Source: a bacterium (GTDB lineage: Bacteria > Oederibacteriota > JAAXVQ01 > JAUVAV01). From it: a DNA stretch of 64,000 nt. Made by a program: the position numbers and the translations under genes. Shown here in pieces: positions 12,001-17,715 of the stretch (position 1 is the stretch's first letter; every line of letters begins with the position of its first letter). The notes under the pieces were generated by a model. That model did no database searches, was not told the origin of the DNA, and saw only the letters and a list, made by a program, of their open reading frames with translations. The stretch covers positions 186,001 to 250,000 of the forward strand of contig JAIORK010000049.1 of the NCBI GenBank assembly GCA_021108215.1, read 5' to 3'.

Positions 12001-14444
12001 AAACTCATCGTATTGCCTTCACGTACTGAATACACGCCGTGTGTACCGTTGCCTGAAGCCTGATATTGGTTAAAACTCGCGACGACCCCCGATGATGAAT
12101 ACTGGACCCAGGAATACACAGCCGCTTGCACCGCAACCTCATAGGACTGGCCATTATTGGTTGCTGCCACCACAGCCATAAGATCGGACTGCTGCACCAT
12201 CATACCGCTTCCGGTTTGCACATAGTGCGTCAACACACCATAATTTCCATTCCCAACCGGTGCCCCAAAATCGCAACCGGCTGCTATCTGTCCCCGGTTG
12301 TTATAGCTGATCCATTTCACAATGTTGCCTTCGGCATTGGAAAAATAAACAATGCGCTTGTCAGCATCCCGCACCCAGTGCTGTCCGCCGGTTTCATACC
12401 CTTCCGCAGTATAGTCCCAGCCTTCCAGTGGAACACCATCGACCCGGTGGAGGGACACTTGCAGCAGACTGCCGGTATCATCACTCCCTGCATATGTGGA
12501 GTACGTTATCGTGCCATCACCATTGCTTATGCCTTCGGTATAACTATTGGTAGCAGGATCATAGCCTTCTGACATTCTACTTTCCCACGGTTTTAAATCC
12601 GCATAGGGATTCACCCCGGAGTTCATCGCAGCTGCTTCCGGTGCATTGAGCTGAATTTCCATTGCAGTTTGAATGAGCTGGACCTGGTTTTGGTTTGGCA
12701 TGGCAGCCAGTATCTCTGCAACTGCGACACTATCATACTGCCGCAAAATAGCCGCAGCCTGATGTACTGCCATCTGCTGGAGCAAGGAGACCTGTTCGGT
12801 GAGCGGCAAGCTGCTCAGCAACTCCATGGCCTCTCTTGAATCCAACGCCCCGAATGAAGACATAATATTTTCATAGCCGTTTTCTTTGTCTGCGTCGGCA
12901 ATCTGACTAAACGCTTCTGTGGAGATATTTTGCAGGGTCTCCGCCGCATTGTCCGGATGCATGGCACCGATAATATTTACGGCCTGTGCAGGATCCATGG
13001 CCGTAAGAATCTGGACCGCTGTTTCCGGTGACTGGGTTTCAAGGTAGTCCCCGGCTGTCTGTGGTTCCATACTTGTAAGCAGGGTTGACACTTGCTCTGT
13101 GCCGATAACATTCAAAACGGCTGTGGTTTGCTCTGGTGCACATTGGGTAATAATCCGGTTTGCAACTTCCGGTTCAAGTTGCACCAATATATTCGCAGCT
13201 GCCTGAGGTTCCAGATTTCCTATAAATGCGGCGGCCGCTTCCGGCGCGACTTGTGCCAAAACTTGCGCCGCCTCGTCGGGTGATACATTTGCCACAATAC
13301 TTCGGAATTGCTCAGTGGTGGCGCCATTCACAACAGCCAGCTTCTCTGTGGTCGACATCTCCGAGAGAATAACCTGCTGATTGGTTGACGGTAACTGACT
13401 GAGCAGTTCTGCCGCCACTTGTCCGGCTTCTGAAGTATTTATTTGTTGCGGCAAAGCAGCACCATTCTGGTTTTGCTGGGCCATGGTTAAAAGCAACTCC
13501 GCAGCTTTGCCGGTTTCTATATTCTGCAGGACCTGCCCGGCTGCATCCGGCTGCATTCCCGTAAGCAACCGGGCTGCATCCGACGGCTCCATAACATCAC
13601 ACGCATCTGCCATCGCCGGGGGTTGCATCAAATTGGCCACATCAACAGCTGTGTCCGGCGGCAAATTAACGAGCACCGCTGCGACCAAATTCGAATCCAA
13701 ATTTTCCTGTGATAAAGTCGCCGCCAAATCCTTAGCACTGAAATCATTTGCCAACGCATCAATGACATCGGCATCCTCAAAGGGATTTGGACCCGTACCG
13801 TTGAGAAATGCATTGATCATACTGGATACTTCACCGACCTGCTCAGTGATCGTCTCCATGTCAATCGCACCGGGGTCTTCTATAAGCTGTGTACCTGCCA
13901 CTGATTCCAGGTCATTGACCACCACAGCCAAATCCACCTCCGGAAAAGCCATATTTTCCGGCCCTACCTCCCAGGCCGTTTGAATGAATTCAGGTGATTC
14001 ACCACCATTCTGCATGCCAAACGCAGCGGCTTCTGTAGTCAAATCCATGGACTGCAGGCTCATATCCTCTGCCAGCGGTTCAGTAAACGCAGTGAGACAA
14101 AAATCAGATACTGTATTCAGGGCACCTGTATTCATTTCAAAGTATAAAAAATTCATTTGACTCATGCTGCCAAAATTCTGGGGCGAGGGAATATTAACTT
14201 GTATGCGTGGAGCAGTATAAACGGGAATTATAACTTGAGGAATTTCAATTGGTTTCGGCGGGGAAGAAGTACTACCACTGCTGCCACCGCCGCCGTATCC
14301 TGGATCATAATAAGCATACACACTGCCTGTATTCGAGATAATAAAACTAATCATAATTAGGAAGCTGACAATAGCACGGCTTCTACGTTGAAGGTTTTTG
14401 GCAAACAATCGCCACCAACACCTGATGGTTTTCACAATATCCAT
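1..14444 (-). CDS. Giant multidomain envelope protein with SecA-like ATPase region (3' end outside window)
   Basis: One frame stays open from 14444 to the window edge, at least 4,814 codons. Start chosen at 14444 because AAGGG lies 7 nt upstream; an in-frame ATG at 14459 lacks a ribosome site. Residues 1-44 form a signal peptide (Arg-rich, hydrophobic core, SVYA), then a Gly/Ser linker. Approximate domains: 192-602 helical repeats like MgtE-N/FliG; 624-969 YD-like beta repeats (YDREGREISGWDAY); 1935-2675 about eight copies of a ~95-100-residue module; 2840-3036 four hydrophobic segments; 3039-3552 helical; 3559-3619 Gly/Glu/His-rich; 3832-4766 coiled coil; 4775-4814 P-loop (LLSMGGGKSA, Lys 4783) followed by VLYLTAND, which resembles SecA Walker A and TVNDYLA. 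Giant genes are known from Omnitrophota. The function is unknown; export of the N-terminal half and a cytosolic motor half are inferences. Confidence 0.9.
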   Translation of the reverse strand, partial: MDIVKTIRCWWRLFAKNLQRRSRAIVSFLIMISFIISNTGSVYAYYDPGYGGGGSSGSTSSPPKPIEIPQVIIPVYTAPRIQVNIPSPQNFGSMSQMNFLYFEMNTGALNTVSDFCLTAFTEPLAEDMSLQSMDLTTEAAAFGMQNGGESPEFIQTAWEVGPENMAFPEVDLAVVVNDLESVAGTQLIEDPGAIDMETITEQVGEVSSMINAFLNGTGPNPFEDADVIDALANDFSAKDLAATLSQENLDSNLVAAVLVNLPPDTAVDVANLMQPPAMADACDVMEPSDAARLLTGMQPDAAGQVLQNIETGKAAELLLTMAQQNQNGAALPQQINTSEAGQVAAELLSQLPSTNQQVILSEMSTTEKLAVVNGATTEQFRSIVANVSPDEAAQVLAQVAPEAAAAFIGNLEPQAAANILVQLEPEVANRIITQCAPEQTTAVLNVIGTEQVSTLLTSMEPQTAGDYLETQSPETAVQILTAMDPAQAVNIIGAMHPDNAAETLQNISTEAFSQIADADKENGYENIMSSFGALDSREAMELLSSLPLTEQVSLLQQMAVHQAAAILRQYDSVAVAEILAAMPNQNQVQLIQTAMEIQLNAPEAAAMNSGVNPYADLKPWESRMSEGYDPATNSYTEGISNGDGTITYSTYAGSDDTGSLLQVSLHRVDGVPLEGWDYTAEGYETGGQHWVRDADKRIVYFSNAEGNIVKWISYNNRGQIAAGCDFGAPVGNGNYGVLTHYVQTGSGMMVQQSDLMAVVAATNNGQSYEVAVQAAVYSWVQYSSSGVVASFNQYQASGNGTHGVYSVREGNTMSFYASAESNKEGELYQSITYSGTGADATVISGWNLYQETATGAVGMVWERVENPNGTYAMNYHHMDENRTAGELFHSLTYDREGREISGWDAYAGAGNGMQGISWTIAYGEDGSVVKQLYHLNDNGTQGQHFAAIEYNAMGQETSNWNVYAPPPESPVAALVDAIPLWAQSAYYGYTAEPGSGGTPQNVLSEYETYLPGLQIAVVGTAEILSTPVSAVTISSTLADYLLETDLVAATMEVAGPPDFQTLPDMSTPEGFSAALFSEALEAGINGFHVEGNDVNGQQVVTLVRNEDTITLYETGAVMIDLGGFGYDLAFTASGQMSVLNAENQPLTVSEIKALDIVSIIPQIEDIAVNAAEAGLFDVAARAYNGLALLTMIAGDMPTAMVCSDIALNFALQSGAVEVFAQASITRAEILTAGGQPVQAIEILDNTMQMLTENNGIHAGVGMRALQNYNLITSMPNAPPSIANVCLLGEVQAVHLVQDGIAALVEQGDLAGALVLRVRLNALTELPDVDITPILDPLVANLDQTALDAAFAGGAQYFVDPDTGAVIMPAADSGYTIQIASGSQSLTISLAVNEFGDLSVAHVLVTKAETQEILQIYENQDGLMVMTSKQVDIRVTVPGVNGVEDTVISTVMMIQPGSDPVQTIVMNLEGTLYVVEVDILTQQAMAVQEIVPSGGSLPELTAAGEPGTSFSFNEAGEAISLESGEKITPVLDIDAAILAMIPEAMLQEYDLADKPVYVTETGTVFIGTQSDFESGSYFVFGNNTLTAEDASGDSRQVSYLAHYENGEIVSILLDDTADGGVEKVFEFVTTDANDQLLQMNGESIAYAFSVRQVSTDGMRVAQAFYNDAGQLLGTEVTLNNMGGVVLQYDADGNITNSCMQSLQAAGSEGFTFEDSSSGGFVLISAEGVREEYTATGRRSLPSEGGEGGEGEEGGGQQQVLELDVLQQITLNIAQYDNRHGQVISYSEISKRTVVVQLGEDGQVTEIETEINVFGEVVFQTTSTLDIASLGSEPVWTVQRVRGAEAEIIARGYADATVFSAMTQGVAASVVKHGDGTTTTHQVNYQDTHGFYTMNLSENAAGTVTYSLEGSLVDYPAVTVVAVPVQNESGTGVSGMQISTVTGAYADLIGAGIAAEEVVRVGMDGQASVDGYAVDFLNGDGDFTINFNTDSTTGESTYTLIARLADDRRVTMMVERRLDHEGNLEDELMVSTAVGPCEALRANGIAVDEIDELAGDGTAVSTIVKEDGSVEDIEVKYTDQTGSVTASFGTNQHTGETTFSLVGHAVADPGVTLVSGRQQDAAGRYLAGLVINTAVGSQESLIALGIAGARFAQLNVLGPDMVLDEAGNQGVVVFADENNQYTVSLGLDTETGVTTTALIGHLQDDPRITIVAGDMRNAEGVLLRGMHITSASGPPDVLYALGLLIAGDVDENGYADVIAVKKNISVGEDGGTIVEKVSLGRKVDFVDGHGNMTVAFGRHADGRINHSLIGMIHTSQGVITVMSDNTDKQIGFEATSYSGTGEALQAMNIASNEIIFEQAGQGQIEGTIGEVIYNPGSVYTVGVQQDSVTGVTMYSLAGVMVTAKGLVRVSAALDTTGENLQAVSAIGTEAALRAANIAVDEMNRVQNGEGTVLGGGMRPYIPAQYRLSSPTDEAVSPYGAFVATDTEAVLPYGTFGATNTEAVSPYESFDVTYQENEKFTVSIGQSEGQSVFNLVGHTTIDGHYVTVVSGVNAEEGKFLINTVIGPPEVLQLHGIGGKTITFYMENQAGFIAKDFQDQEGKLLVHTVNYLDPEGNVTLQMGVEADDDAQLVGSVVVGDQKMTIIAGVQKHGFLNMDSQFIITAFSGTAEAIHATGIGEEILGAVESGNMSSVIDDMEVVYSQDGVYSFSQDANNNRAIHFSVLNPPVGIDGPLHGYADTQGITNMILNGEVLGQVDQSKEGRLVWGVDQAEEHIVVFNTQMNSHEQYNYRGQQKTGWWQQVENAWNTQVVTVSDSLNIAGENWETYKTSLSSNFWTRLDTSTKLFASWVAIVGTAILVPIQVIASPFVAGFNWLANNVLREAPDAIHNWMMEKTDGQETWLTEKIDIYVAVTAAKWYGISKFVANNFIILVMVTAGILLQNPVIIAKIGKVLAATLSTIVSVVGKSFLYGAGMASLNRGLTGFTMWFYDFYIRDFFDLKDTFINLGKLLSDGIQVPDDLFEIADAVAMVAGAALLALFQWNEYKEMSVAFTSFVKKTANNLKIRGMDFSRGFDAATVREGSMVLRAGEGLKNMVRGSELNFKVENAKVAAEYIATRTDLSSIEKYEAFHELSGKSAVVSTVLSKFGVGMDVLKSVNLDTKNFELLPKFDKVFKAIGAEINLARTKMESGTTRGMLQGGEKMSLALDRMATGLAQLGDARVADAAFKTSTEGLATGEAARVLETMIRIDGNNVRVAGVDSFSRHISESLPKDGGVLKTVASTLAKDGMTVRDYMARDILSDTMIRETVKAGTDATNTNRATFVADLASGESGQKAMDIIAGVDGKDTALTSRIQNVAMEIANGKGLTQNIRMLSMKTMMNANVDGMVRALDKMDSGTRKSAADTMLRAAEKTEAGRSVLADAIAKDKTGQSMEHFVEAAASNGSMKDLARVASSSEKSASQFGETVSRMQNDGKLDSKVMDGLARELTRVLPENAQGVEKILDGMNNKPFELRMQEHIPDMLRNAPLQQIRGLEVSIKDIAKTGAGRDMIKNLFSGIKRLDGDVPKAEKDVTTAAAEGGGTEGNAAEGGKSEQTEKGENTRQTETDSGSAHHHTPAQKAGQWAGDAADAARGMLQGFAPKNWGGMLKSMKNGILGGTSSLMNRMFAPKAETVKLTDVQQHYRDVMDQAGTQRAGAEGMKTETRQGIEKADVGLTGRSRFHDAAIDSLLRHVDPQEMKNLAGGQDVKTGQADGADAKGGSPEGARPFDTKPNAREQLMMSWDKDPAGTLVRGFETSLQIISGQVFIQRFAVNMINAMGPKSVDPATAKAGSSEVGKETGPMQKVRQRAGQIAGILTGQSVLEAGARLVGNRLSARRTKNLTNPEKVSDAFGKLNTRLERAETRMGQAADQYSRLADQHLEVRKQGDSHLGQRFGNLGQRFGNLGQRFGNLEQRFGNTWNTMRMKRSQNKMMSAMETRTNLSNARQELASATEQSKGRAQVIAARQSDYSVGPELAKAIVENLHRAGEKFIERSENLQTAIEKYEEQSTASAAPEILARTAAEVIHAEKAFVTIRDQVREILQTRGGGSSEVARLAVARLAAEQLRSVEENTRVLEKPLEKDYNQRANLSTEIDALSKSVLELKAGDTDSLRSQLKNEEAQLEKLRTKEKALEQKIISTQQTIRKLIAEPFNAVDITGQHLALAGELLKHPGTDRLVAAVMERAPENTQPAIFKMIEEKVPTRLSNILEKVPTEQLRLISERMVNTEVARLVEARIQEAKIVSERVTPLEQTLTRHRKFEQDHKMHSGLRSMELRAAEQIAFNESLLLVKEGAGSETVRKLDTKIQDLEKLIDKKEVLATRDSGRSEIARMEFRALETRKKELRTLQLERAHAVVAEFNLKEIRILAVAGELLAGRIDSVEALKNPDYKRAVEFSESRALKSALALQGKIVVSEALYKQLDDFREFKDKKSDGSLDAYKEMLNTKAQEEFARALNESGVERIDDFMLEKFITDKNLQSQQKLIKIEMEINLLENKLDMARNQGDQAKIKKLEKVLGRAKNKIQRAGFSPSQRGIIPKLEDMENSGEAVKLVSELLDVNDSIAKIEAGERSFWDRLLGREVMTTQDLQVERADVIAKIQKGGAKRMIMEAEGVRSTLIDRMEIESEKLGDVLTDIVEKLKSSEAEVNSSVQELDSKIIDKIVDDAIKTYAGDSEALKQVRDTLIKIPVEWRKQYGAAKGWEANNMQMRLLTRAFELHLLNLELKVAGKDDSIVKQIAGEALLLSMGGGKSAAVMSLELAMDVYRAEYKKEPPPVLYLTAN
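2589..2672 (-). repeat. Four tandem 21-bp units encoding LGQRFGN
   Basis: Four units of 21 bp lie head to tail inside the giant gene; three are identical and the one at 2589-2609 differs by two bases. They encode a seven-residue unit repeated over residues about 3925-3952, at heptad spacing in a coiled-coil region. The near identity points to recent slippage-type duplication. Confidence 0.95.
6420..8640 (-). repeat. About eight copies of a ~95-100-residue beta-rich module in the giant protein
   Basis: A motif of the form G-x-x-E-A-L-x-A-x-G-I-A recurs near 6440, 6745, 7155, 7420, 7740, 8028, 8328 and 8605. Spacing is mostly 265-320 bp, with one wider interval. Between the anchors, segments like SLVGH, DPxVTVV and VxYxDxxG recur, suggesting strand-rich domains. 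I do not recognise a named family. The copies are diverged at DNA level, so this is an old protein repeat rather than a recent duplication. Confidence 0.75.
6918..7043 (-). repeat. Three tandem 42-bp units inside the giant gene
   Basis: Three imperfect 42-bp units (anchor ccgcttc at 6944, 6986 and 7028) encode a 14-residue unit of the form EAVxPYGxFxATxT. They sit as an insertion between two of the larger modules, which accounts for the wider module spacing here. Their similarity suggests recent expansion. Confidence 0.85.
12640..13870 (-). repeat. Short helical repeats (MgtE-N / FliG-like) in the giant protein
   Basis: Residues about 192-602 show repeated helices of the pattern ILxxMxPxxAAxxLxxM about every 20-25 residues, for example VQILTAMDPAQAVNIIGAM. 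The same pattern is typical of MgtE N-terminal and FliG-type superhelices. Sequence alone does not show what it binds. Confidence 0.65.
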
Positions 14445-14483
14445 AATATGACCCTTCATATTATCCAGTGATACTATAGTTAG

Positions 14484-14512
14484 GCATATCATAGAAATAG
14501 TAGGATGTCAAA
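14484..14512 (-). promoter_or_regulatory. Putative sigma-70 promoter of the giant gene
   Basis: On the minus strand TTGACA (14507-14512) is followed by a 17-nt spacer and TATGCC (14484-14489). The -35 box is perfect and the -10 box is weak. It lies 40 nt upstream of the chosen start. Confidence 0.5.
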
Positions 14513-14680
14513 TTCCCCCATCACCCAAAAATCGTTATTTTAAAAAGGTTTTTTAAATTTTGCCGCCTTTAATGGGGCATAACTATATAACCTGGGGGAA
14601 GTCCAGATTATGTATGATTCCAAAGTGGAAATTGATGTAATTATGAACCGAACGACTGTTCGCGGCATACCTTAACGCTT

Positions 14681-15067
14681 TTATTTTATAAGCCGCAAAT
14701 TAAGCGGATACCGGTATTGTTTTCCATCACTCGCAGAAATAGACGCAGCGATTGTAACAATGATATCAAAAACAACCAAAACCAGCATTATCAGCAATCC
14801 AATTAGAATTAAGGACAAAACTGCGGAAACTAAAAAATAGATCACAATGCTGATCTGAAAGTTGAGGGCTTCTTTTCCCTGGTCATCCACCAGGGCATAA
14901 TCATATTTCTGCAAGGACCATAGGATCAATGGTGCAACAACGTTCCCCAGGGGAATAAAAAATCCGGAAAAAGTACTTAAATGACAGAGCATGGCCCAGG
15001 TATTTTCCGTTTTTTCGTCCTGCACCGGCAGCTTAACTTTTTTTACGACTTTTTTCTTCACAGGCAT
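14681..15067 (-). CDS. DUF4870-like membrane protein
   Basis: This 128-residue protein has a Lys-rich N-terminus (MPVKKKVVKKVK), the sequence WAMLCHLSTFSGFFIPLGN typical of DUF4870 proteins, and further hydrophobic segments, two of them near the C-terminus (VIYFLVSAVLSLILIGLLIM). The start at 15067 was chosen because AAAGGAG lies 7 nt upstream; the longer frame from 15139 would overlap the preceding gene. DUF4870 proteins are small inner-membrane proteins of unknown function. It follows the hydrolase-like gene by 19 nt and probably shares its transcript. Confidence 0.8.
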   Translation of the reverse strand: MPVKKKVVKKVKLPVQDEKTENTWAMLCHLSTFSGFFIPLGNVVAPLILWSLQKYDYALVDDQGKEALNFQISIVIYFLVSAVLSLILIGLLIMLVLVVFDIIVTIAASISASDGKQYRYPLNLRLIK

Positions 15068-15086
15068 GTTTGCTCTCCTTTGGGTT

Positions 15087-16064
15087 TCACGGACAAATAC
15101 GTTTGGCAATGGAAATAATCCAGTGATGATATTTTCCAATCACGCCGGAATGCGTTTCCAAGGTGGTATCATACTGATCATAGGGCGACTCAGACGCCAC
15201 CGGTTTAATCCCCCATTTTTTTCTCGGAAAAGGCGCCGTGGCGCCATCCACAGCAGATCCGATGGGTTTTTCCAATATATGGTTAAACGCCAAAAAAGAT
15301 TTCCTCTGGAAAACATTGTAACAGACAACACCGGGATTTCTGACAATCGGGAAAGAATCCCCGCTCAAGTGAATCCCGGGAATCTTTTCTTTCCAAATGA
15401 TTTTCCATTTTTTTCCTTTTTTCACACTCCAGCCGGCGCAAAGACTGTCTGCCTCAGCCAATTCGGATATAACAGGGTCCAAGGTGACCAATCCCCGAAT
15501 TTTAACCCATCCTTTAAGCTGCTCAACCAAACGAATGGCAAAAATTCCGCCACGGCTATACCCGGCGATAAAAGCATCCGGCAACTGCCGGCGCGCCTGC
15601 ATGATCTCCTGAAATATCCCCTGGAGCATGAACATAATATTATCCACCGCTTTGATATTTTCAACTGAAAAATTCTGCCACTCATACTTAGGATTTAAAA
15701 TATTCAGTATCAGACAATCATCCTTATACAAATCAAACAGCATGGCAGCTGTATTGGGAAACTTGCTGGCATTGGTATAAACCTTGCATTTTCCCAACCA
15801 GATATTTTTTTCAATAATCCGATGAATACCTGTTAATTGCTCCCCGAAAAGTTTATCGCGTTCGGGATTGGAATCTAATGTCGGAATTTGTTGACCATTA
15901 ATGATGATGAATAAATATTTAATTTGTTTTTTTTGAACAAGTCTTTTTATTGTGGAGAGTCCATAGCCTTTTTTAGTGCTTAAAAATGAAAAAGTAGGCC
16001 ACTCGGTATCCTTAAGCGTATCATAATAAATTTTCGAACTGAAAAACTCCCGAGGTTTGTCCAT
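15087..16064 (-). CDS. Alpha/beta-hydrolase-like protein with GXSXG motif
   Basis: The 325-residue protein contains GYSRGG, a nucleophile-elbow motif with a candidate catalytic Ser, followed by LDPV (candidate Asp) and a C-terminal HSGVIGKYHHW segment with candidate catalytic His. This order fits a serine hydrolase or lipase fold, loosely like Tle-type phospholipases. No signal peptide is evident, so a cytoplasmic location or specialised export is possible. The substrate cannot be told from sequence. The ribosome site is weak. The next gene downstream is a DUF4870 membrane protein. Confidence 0.6.
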   Translation of the reverse strand: MDKPREFFSSKIYYDTLKDTEWPTFSFLSTKKGYGLSTIKRLVQKKQIKYLFIIINGQQIPTLDSNPERDKLFGEQLTGIHRIIEKNIWLGKCKVYTNASKFPNTAAMLFDLYKDDCLILNILNPKYEWQNFSVENIKAVDNIMFMLQGIFQEIMQARRQLPDAFIAGYSRGGIFAIRLVEQLKGWVKIRGLVTLDPVISELAEADSLCAGWSVKKGKKWKIIWKEKIPGIHLSGDSFPIVRNPGVVCYNVFQRKSFLAFNHILEKPIGSAVDGATAPFPRKKWGIKPVASESPYDQYDTTLETHSGVIGKYHHWIISIAKRICP

Positions 16065-16191
16065 ACCATTCCACTCTTATCCATTTTTAAGTATATTATC
16101 GGACAGATGATACACAGATGCAATTGAAATAAGGCAGGAATGTAGTCCCCTTCCGGTTGACGTCTGATCGTGGCCAAACGACCCTTACCAA

Positions 16192-16554
16192 CTATACAAA
16201 GGCATCCTTGAACCATTCCGGCGATTGACCTGCAAGCAACGCAACAACATCAAACCGGCATGCCGGCAATAGGGGTGAGGTAATCTTTCCCCCGCTTTTA
16301 TGATGTTTCTGAAGATACAGTTGTGCGGTCTTAATGATTTTTTTTTGTTTGATTTTATCGACAGTTGCCTGCGGTGTGCCAAAATCAGCATGCGTACGGC
16401 TTCTCACCTCAACAAAACAGAGGGTCTCACCGTCACGGGCAATAATATCAATTTCTCCGCAAACACAGCGATAATTGCGTGTGATAATTTCCAATCCCTG
16501 ATCTTCCAGAAACAGCACTGCCTGCTCTTCGCCGCAGTCACCTTTTGATTTCAT
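16192..16554 (-). CDS. yraN: YraN family (UPF0102) nuclease-fold protein
   Basis: The 120-residue protein has the YraN signature: GEEQAVLFLEDQGLEIITRNYR, then GEIDIIARDGETLCFVEVRSR, the acidic core of a restriction-endonuclease-like fold. The start at 16554 gives the usual family length and lies 4 nt after rnhB; the frame is open further upstream but that would overlap rnhB. The cellular role is poorly known, with DNA processing suspected. It is the last gene of the rpsP-rplS-rnhB cluster, a common position for yraN. Confidence 0.88.
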   Translation of the reverse strand: MKSKGDCGEEQAVLFLEDQGLEIITRNYRCVCGEIDIIARDGETLCFVEVRSRTHADFGTPQATVDKIKQKKIIKTAQLYLQKHHKSGGKITSPLLPACRFDVVALLAGQSPEWFKDAFV

Positions 16555-16558
16555 TTTT

Positions 16559-17209
16559 TTATTGAGAAAAATCCATCTGAAGAATCGGCGCAAAAGTTTT
16601 GCGGTGAAGTTCACAGATCCCATGTTCACGAATGGCTGTGATATGTGCCGCAGTACCATAGCCTTTGTGCTGTGCAAATCCCCAAGACGGATAAAGGTGA
16701 TCATAATCTTTCATAATACGGTCACGGGTCTCTTTGGCAATAATGGATGCCGCAGCAATGGAGAGTGAATGGTCTTCACCGGACACAACGGTTTTGGCAT
16801 TTCCGGCCCAGGCGGGCATGCGGTTTCCATCGATTAACAAAAAATCCGGTTTGTTGGCAATACTATTGACGGCCCGCTGCATGGCCAAAAAGGTTGCCTG
16901 CAAAATATTTACTTTATCAATAGTTTGCGCATCCACAATACCGACACCAATATCGCAGGCACGCTCGTGGAGCAGCATGAAAAGGTTTCTTCTTTTTACA
17001 GGAGATACTTTTTTTGAATCCCGGACATCTTCCAGACCTTGAATATTTTCCGGCAATATCACGCAAGCCGCCACAACCGGGCCGGCCAAAGGACCGCGGC
17101 CGGCTTCATCAATGCCGGCCACGTTCTGATGTCCTGCTTGTTTTGCCTGTTTTTCCAGTGCAAAACGGTCTAATAAATTAACCTCATCCAGCAGAGATTG
17201 ATTCCCCAC
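16559..17209 (-). CDS. rnhB: Ribonuclease HII
   Basis: The 216-residue protein begins its catalytic domain with AGIDEAGRGPLAGPVVAA, the RNase HII signature carrying the DE active-site acids. Further matches are RDSKK, LLIDGN and HSLSIAAASIIAKETRD. RNase HII removes ribonucleotides from DNA and RNA from RNA-DNA hybrids in the cytoplasm. It starts 2 nt after rplS and precedes yraN. An extra ~25 residues before the catalytic domain are unremarkable. Confidence 0.95.
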   Translation of the reverse strand: MGNQSLLDEVNLLDRFALEKQAKQAGHQNVAGIDEAGRGPLAGPVVAACVILPENIQGLEDVRDSKKVSPVKRRNLFMLLHERACDIGVGIVDAQTIDKVNILQATFLAMQRAVNSIANKPDFLLIDGNRMPAWAGNAKTVVSGEDHSLSIAAASIIAKETRDRIMKDYDHLYPSWGFAQHKGYGTAAHITAIREHGICELHRKTFAPILQMDFSQ

Positions 17210-17211
17210 AT

Positions 17212-17715
17212 TTATGCCTCGATTTTTTCTTCCGGTTTTGTTTCATTTTCCTGCTTGGCGGCCTCTTGCGCCTGGACCTGAGCAGCTGCTTCCAGAGCTG
17301 ATGCTGCTTGTTCAGCCTCAATCGCTTTTTGTTCCGCCGCCTGGATTTGCATAAGTTTGTCACGACGCATTTGTTTAATCTTGGCACTCTTACCGGTCTT
17401 ACCGCGTAGATAAAAAAGTTTCGCCCTTGCCACTTCACCGCGTTTGACAACTTTAATCTCGTTGATCATGGGTGAATTAATCAAAAAGGTACGTTCCACG
17501 CCGACACTCGAAGCAATCCTGCGCACTTTGATGGTTTCATTGATGCCGGCACCCTTGCGCCCGATCACGGTCCCCTCAAAAACCTGAATACGTTCTTTCT
17601 CACCTTCTTTAATCTTCAGGAAAACTTTGATAACATCTCCCGGATTAAAACCAGGCATGCGCTTTTTCCTCAAATGCTCTTTTTCAATACCTTTAATTGT
17701 TGCTCCAATATTCAT
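17212..17715 (-). CDS. rplS: 50S ribosomal protein L19 with C-terminal extension
   Basis: Residues 1-115 match L19 (FNPGDVIKVFLKIKEGEKER, FEGTVIGRKGAG, RRIASSVGVERTF, VKRGEVARAKLFYLRGKTGK). L19 sits at the 30S-50S interface. The chain continues for about 50 residues of an Ala/Glu/Gln-rich, probably helical tail, making 167 residues against the usual ~115. Its start overlaps the trmD stop (ATGA), so translation is probably coupled. Confidence 0.95.
   Translation of the reverse strand: MNIGATIKGIEKEHLRKKRMPGFNPGDVIKVFLKIKEGEKERIQVFEGTVIGRKGAGINETIKVRRIASSVGVERTFLINSPMINEIKVVKRGEVARAKLFYLRGKTGKSAKIKQMRRDKLMQIQAAEQKAIEAEQAASALEAAAQVQAQEAAKQENETKPEEKIEA

Noticed and set aside
14991-15668. Plus-strand frame of 225 codons
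   Set aside because: Antisense to the DUF4870 and hydrolase-like genes; no family resemblance.
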